From Tragulus kanchil (Eukaryota > Chordata > Mammalia > Artiodactyla > Tragulidae), in the NCBI GenBank assembly GCA_022376925.1, contig JAIOJX010000002.1, positions 38,836,501 through 38,900,500 of the forward strand: DNA of 64,000 bases. Direction: 5' to 3'. This document shows, piece by piece, positions 62,319 to 64,000 of the stretch; positions within the stretch are counted from its first letter, which is position 1; the number at the start of each line of letters is the position of its first letter. Both the position numbers and the translations under genes were made by a program. The notes below the pieces were generated by a model. That model saw only the letters and a program-made list of their open reading frames with translations, was not told the DNA's origin and ran no database searches.

Positions 62319-64000
62319 CGGAGGGAAAGAAGCGGCCAGTTCGCCTCCGTCAGCCGTGCGCATGCGTCCCGCGAGGGCCTTATTTTTATTGTAATTCTAA
62401 GTGCAGCCCTCGTTACGCCCCGATCGCCCTCCCCGGCGTTCCTCCTCTTTGGGCTCTCGGCCTTTCCTGCCGCCCTCTGCGCTCCCTCTCTCCCTCCCAC
62501 GCCTCTGCCTCTCCCCGCCCCTTACTCCCCCCTCCCGGGCCCGGCGATCCCGGGCTGGCTTCCCTCCTGCGGCGGCGCGCTCCTCTGCCGCAGCGGCTGG
62601 GGGCCCCCTTCTCCAGCCCCGAATGGGCAAGTACCGAGAACGTGGGCGCCGCAGAGCCCCTTCGGCTATTCCTTAGCTGAGGCGCGCGGGGACTGAGCTG
62701 GGCTCCGGGGTGCAGGAAAGCGCGCGAGGACCTTGTGAATGGAGCGGTGGGAGGGCGGGGCCGGTGTGTGCCCGGGGATACGCCGCGCGCGGGGGTGATG
62801 GGACCCGGAGCGTCCGGCCGTGGGCTGTCCGCCCCGCAAGGGCAGTCCCCACCACCTCCCTTTTCCCCGAGTGCTTCTCCCAGCTCGGCCTCCGCCGCAC
62901 CCAGGGGCAGCCTCAGCCTCCGAAGGCCGGGTACTAGAAAGGGGTCCATCGTCCCCTCCCCGCCCGCCCGAGTAGAAGGCCCCACCTGGCAGGAAGGCGG
63001 GGGAAGGGGAGCGGGTGGCTAATTCCCGACTCTGGAGTCCGCGGAAGGGGGCGACGCTGAGGGTGGAGGGAACTCCCCAGCTCTGCGCGCACGGCCTAAA
63101 GCCCCCGGCTTTCCCAAAGCCGCTCCGAGTATGAATAGGCCATCCACTAACTGACGCCTGGCCACCGAGGTTGAACCCTGCGGACGCCCCGGCGCAGCCC
63201 CCTCGAGATGTGGTCACACTAGAAGCCCCGCACCCCCTAGGCACTGACTCCAGCCGTCGGCCGAGTCGCTCCCGCCTCCGCGGTCAATCCCAGCGTGCGC
63301 GCCCCGCCCGGCCCCGGCCCCCTCACTAGCCCGAGGCCCAAGCGCGAGTCCGGGAGGGAGAAGGAGGCATTGAGCAAGTAGGTACTCACGGTTCCTCCGT
63401 CCACCCCGCGAGCCGGAGGGAAAGAAGCGGCCAGTTCGCCTCCGTCAGCCGTGCGCATGCGTCCCGCGAGGGCCTTATTTTTATTGTAATTCTAAGTGCA
63501 GCCCTCGTTACGCCCCGATCGCCCTCCCCGGCGTTCCTCCTCTTTGGGCTCTCGGCCTTTCCTGCCGCCCTCTGCGCTCCCTCTCTCCCTCCCACGCCTC
63601 TGCCTCTCCCCGCCCCTTACTCCCCCCTCCCGGGCCCGGCGATCCCGGGCTGGCTTCCCTCCTGCGGCGGCGCGCTCCTCTGCCGCAGCGGCTGGGGGCC
63701 CCCTTCTCCAGCCCCGAATGGGCAAGTACCGAGAACGTGGGCGCCGCAGAGCCCCTTCGGCTATTCCTTAGCTGAGGCGCGCGGGGACTGAGCTGGGCTC
63801 CGGGGTGCAGGAAAGCGCGCGAGGACCTTGTGAATGGAGCGGTGGGAGGGCGGGGCCGGTGTGTGCCCGGGGATACGCCGCGCGCGGGGGTGATGGGACC
63901 CGGAGCGTCCGGCCGTGGGCTGTCCGCCCCGCAAGGGCAGTCCCCACCACCTCCCTTTTCCCCGAGTGCTTCTCCCAGCTCGGCCTCCGCCGCACCCAGG
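62013..64000 (+). repeat. Tandem duplication D19 (period 1095 bp) in the CpG island
   Basis: 62013-63107 reappears from 63108 and the match runs to the window edge, so copy B is cut at position 64000. Confidence 0.92.
62295..62380 (-). other. RGS20: Putative non-coding RGS20 first exon and core promoter
   Basis: On the - strand GAGGAACC|GTGAGTACC at 62295/62294 is a strong donor. Upstream of it lie an NRF1-type palindrome TGCGCATGCGT (62357-62367 on the + strand) and a TATA-like AATAAAAATAAGG about 20 bases further. A transcript starting near 62355 would give a short untranslated exon able to splice to the acceptor at 39673. The same arrangement recurs at 63390, and the donor portion at 61238. 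Inferred from motifs only. Confidence 0.45.

Larger units (their letters stand above)
58850..64000. promoter_or_regulatory. CpG island (internally duplicated), probable RGS20 promoter region
   Basis: Strongly GC- and CpG-rich sequence, with GC-box-like runs such as CCCCGCCCGGCCCCGG, replaces the AT-rich intron. Long open frames on both strands reflect GC bias and none matches a protein I recognise. Three chained duplications inflate the island to over 5 kb. The unduplicated island would be roughly 2.5 kb and runs off the right edge. Confidence 0.8.

Overview
This window is vertebrate nuclear DNA from a ruminant, most likely a pecoran. The evidence is the interspersed repeats: BovB LINE 3' fragments, Bov-A2 and Bov-tA type SINEs, ruminant L1 3' ends, old MIRs, and many young tRNA-derived CHR-like SINEs. 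The coding content is in short exons with consensus splice sites. The species cannot be named from the sequence alone. There are no prokaryotic genes, no CRISPR arrays and no operons.

Layout: (1) 1-24410 and its 3' UTR to about 25930 hold the + strand gene TCEA1 (transcription elongation factor TFIIS). Exons 2-10 are present, and exon 1, about 21 codons, must lie left of position 1. The nine exons sum to 281 codons including the stop, which gives the 301-residue family length once exon 1 is added. Intron 6 is a U12-type AT-AC intron. (2) About 25930-33180 is intergenic, made of repeats and a BovB/L1 graveyard. (3) 33215-39673 holds the - strand gene RGS20 (RZ-subfamily regulator of G-protein signalling). 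Four coding exons assemble into a complete 218-residue short isoform (RGSZ1-like) with a cysteine string and an RGS domain. (4) 39674-58.7 kb is the long, repeat-filled first intron of RGS20. (5) About 58.8-64 kb is a CpG island with a plausible non-coding first exon and promoter of RGS20 on the - strand. TCEA1 and RGS20 are convergent, as in other mammals.

The dominant oddity is architectural. Nineteen direct tandem duplications run through the window. Eighteen have periods of about 1.05-1.23 kb and one has a period of about 0.71 kb, and their copies lie essentially back to back. They ignore gene boundaries and duplicate TCEA1 exons 4, 5 and 9, the TCEA1 3' UTR with its poly(A) signal, the last RGS20 exon, and the CpG island. 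Copies are nearly identical except for small indels that cluster next to the junctions. In two cases these indels break an exon that is intact in the other copy. The simplest reading is unmerged overlapping contig ends in the assembly, adding roughly 21 kb, rather than real biology. The true locus would be about 43 kb. The 0.71 kb case has both breakpoints inside SINEs and may have a different origin.

Other points of interest are the U12 intron, two minisatellites flanking TCEA1 exon 8 (one in register with the exon-intron boundary), a young SINE subfamily with an unusual extended 3' tail and an NRF1-like palindrome, and a SINE with an apparent 3' transduction. I found no previously undescribed multi-gene system.
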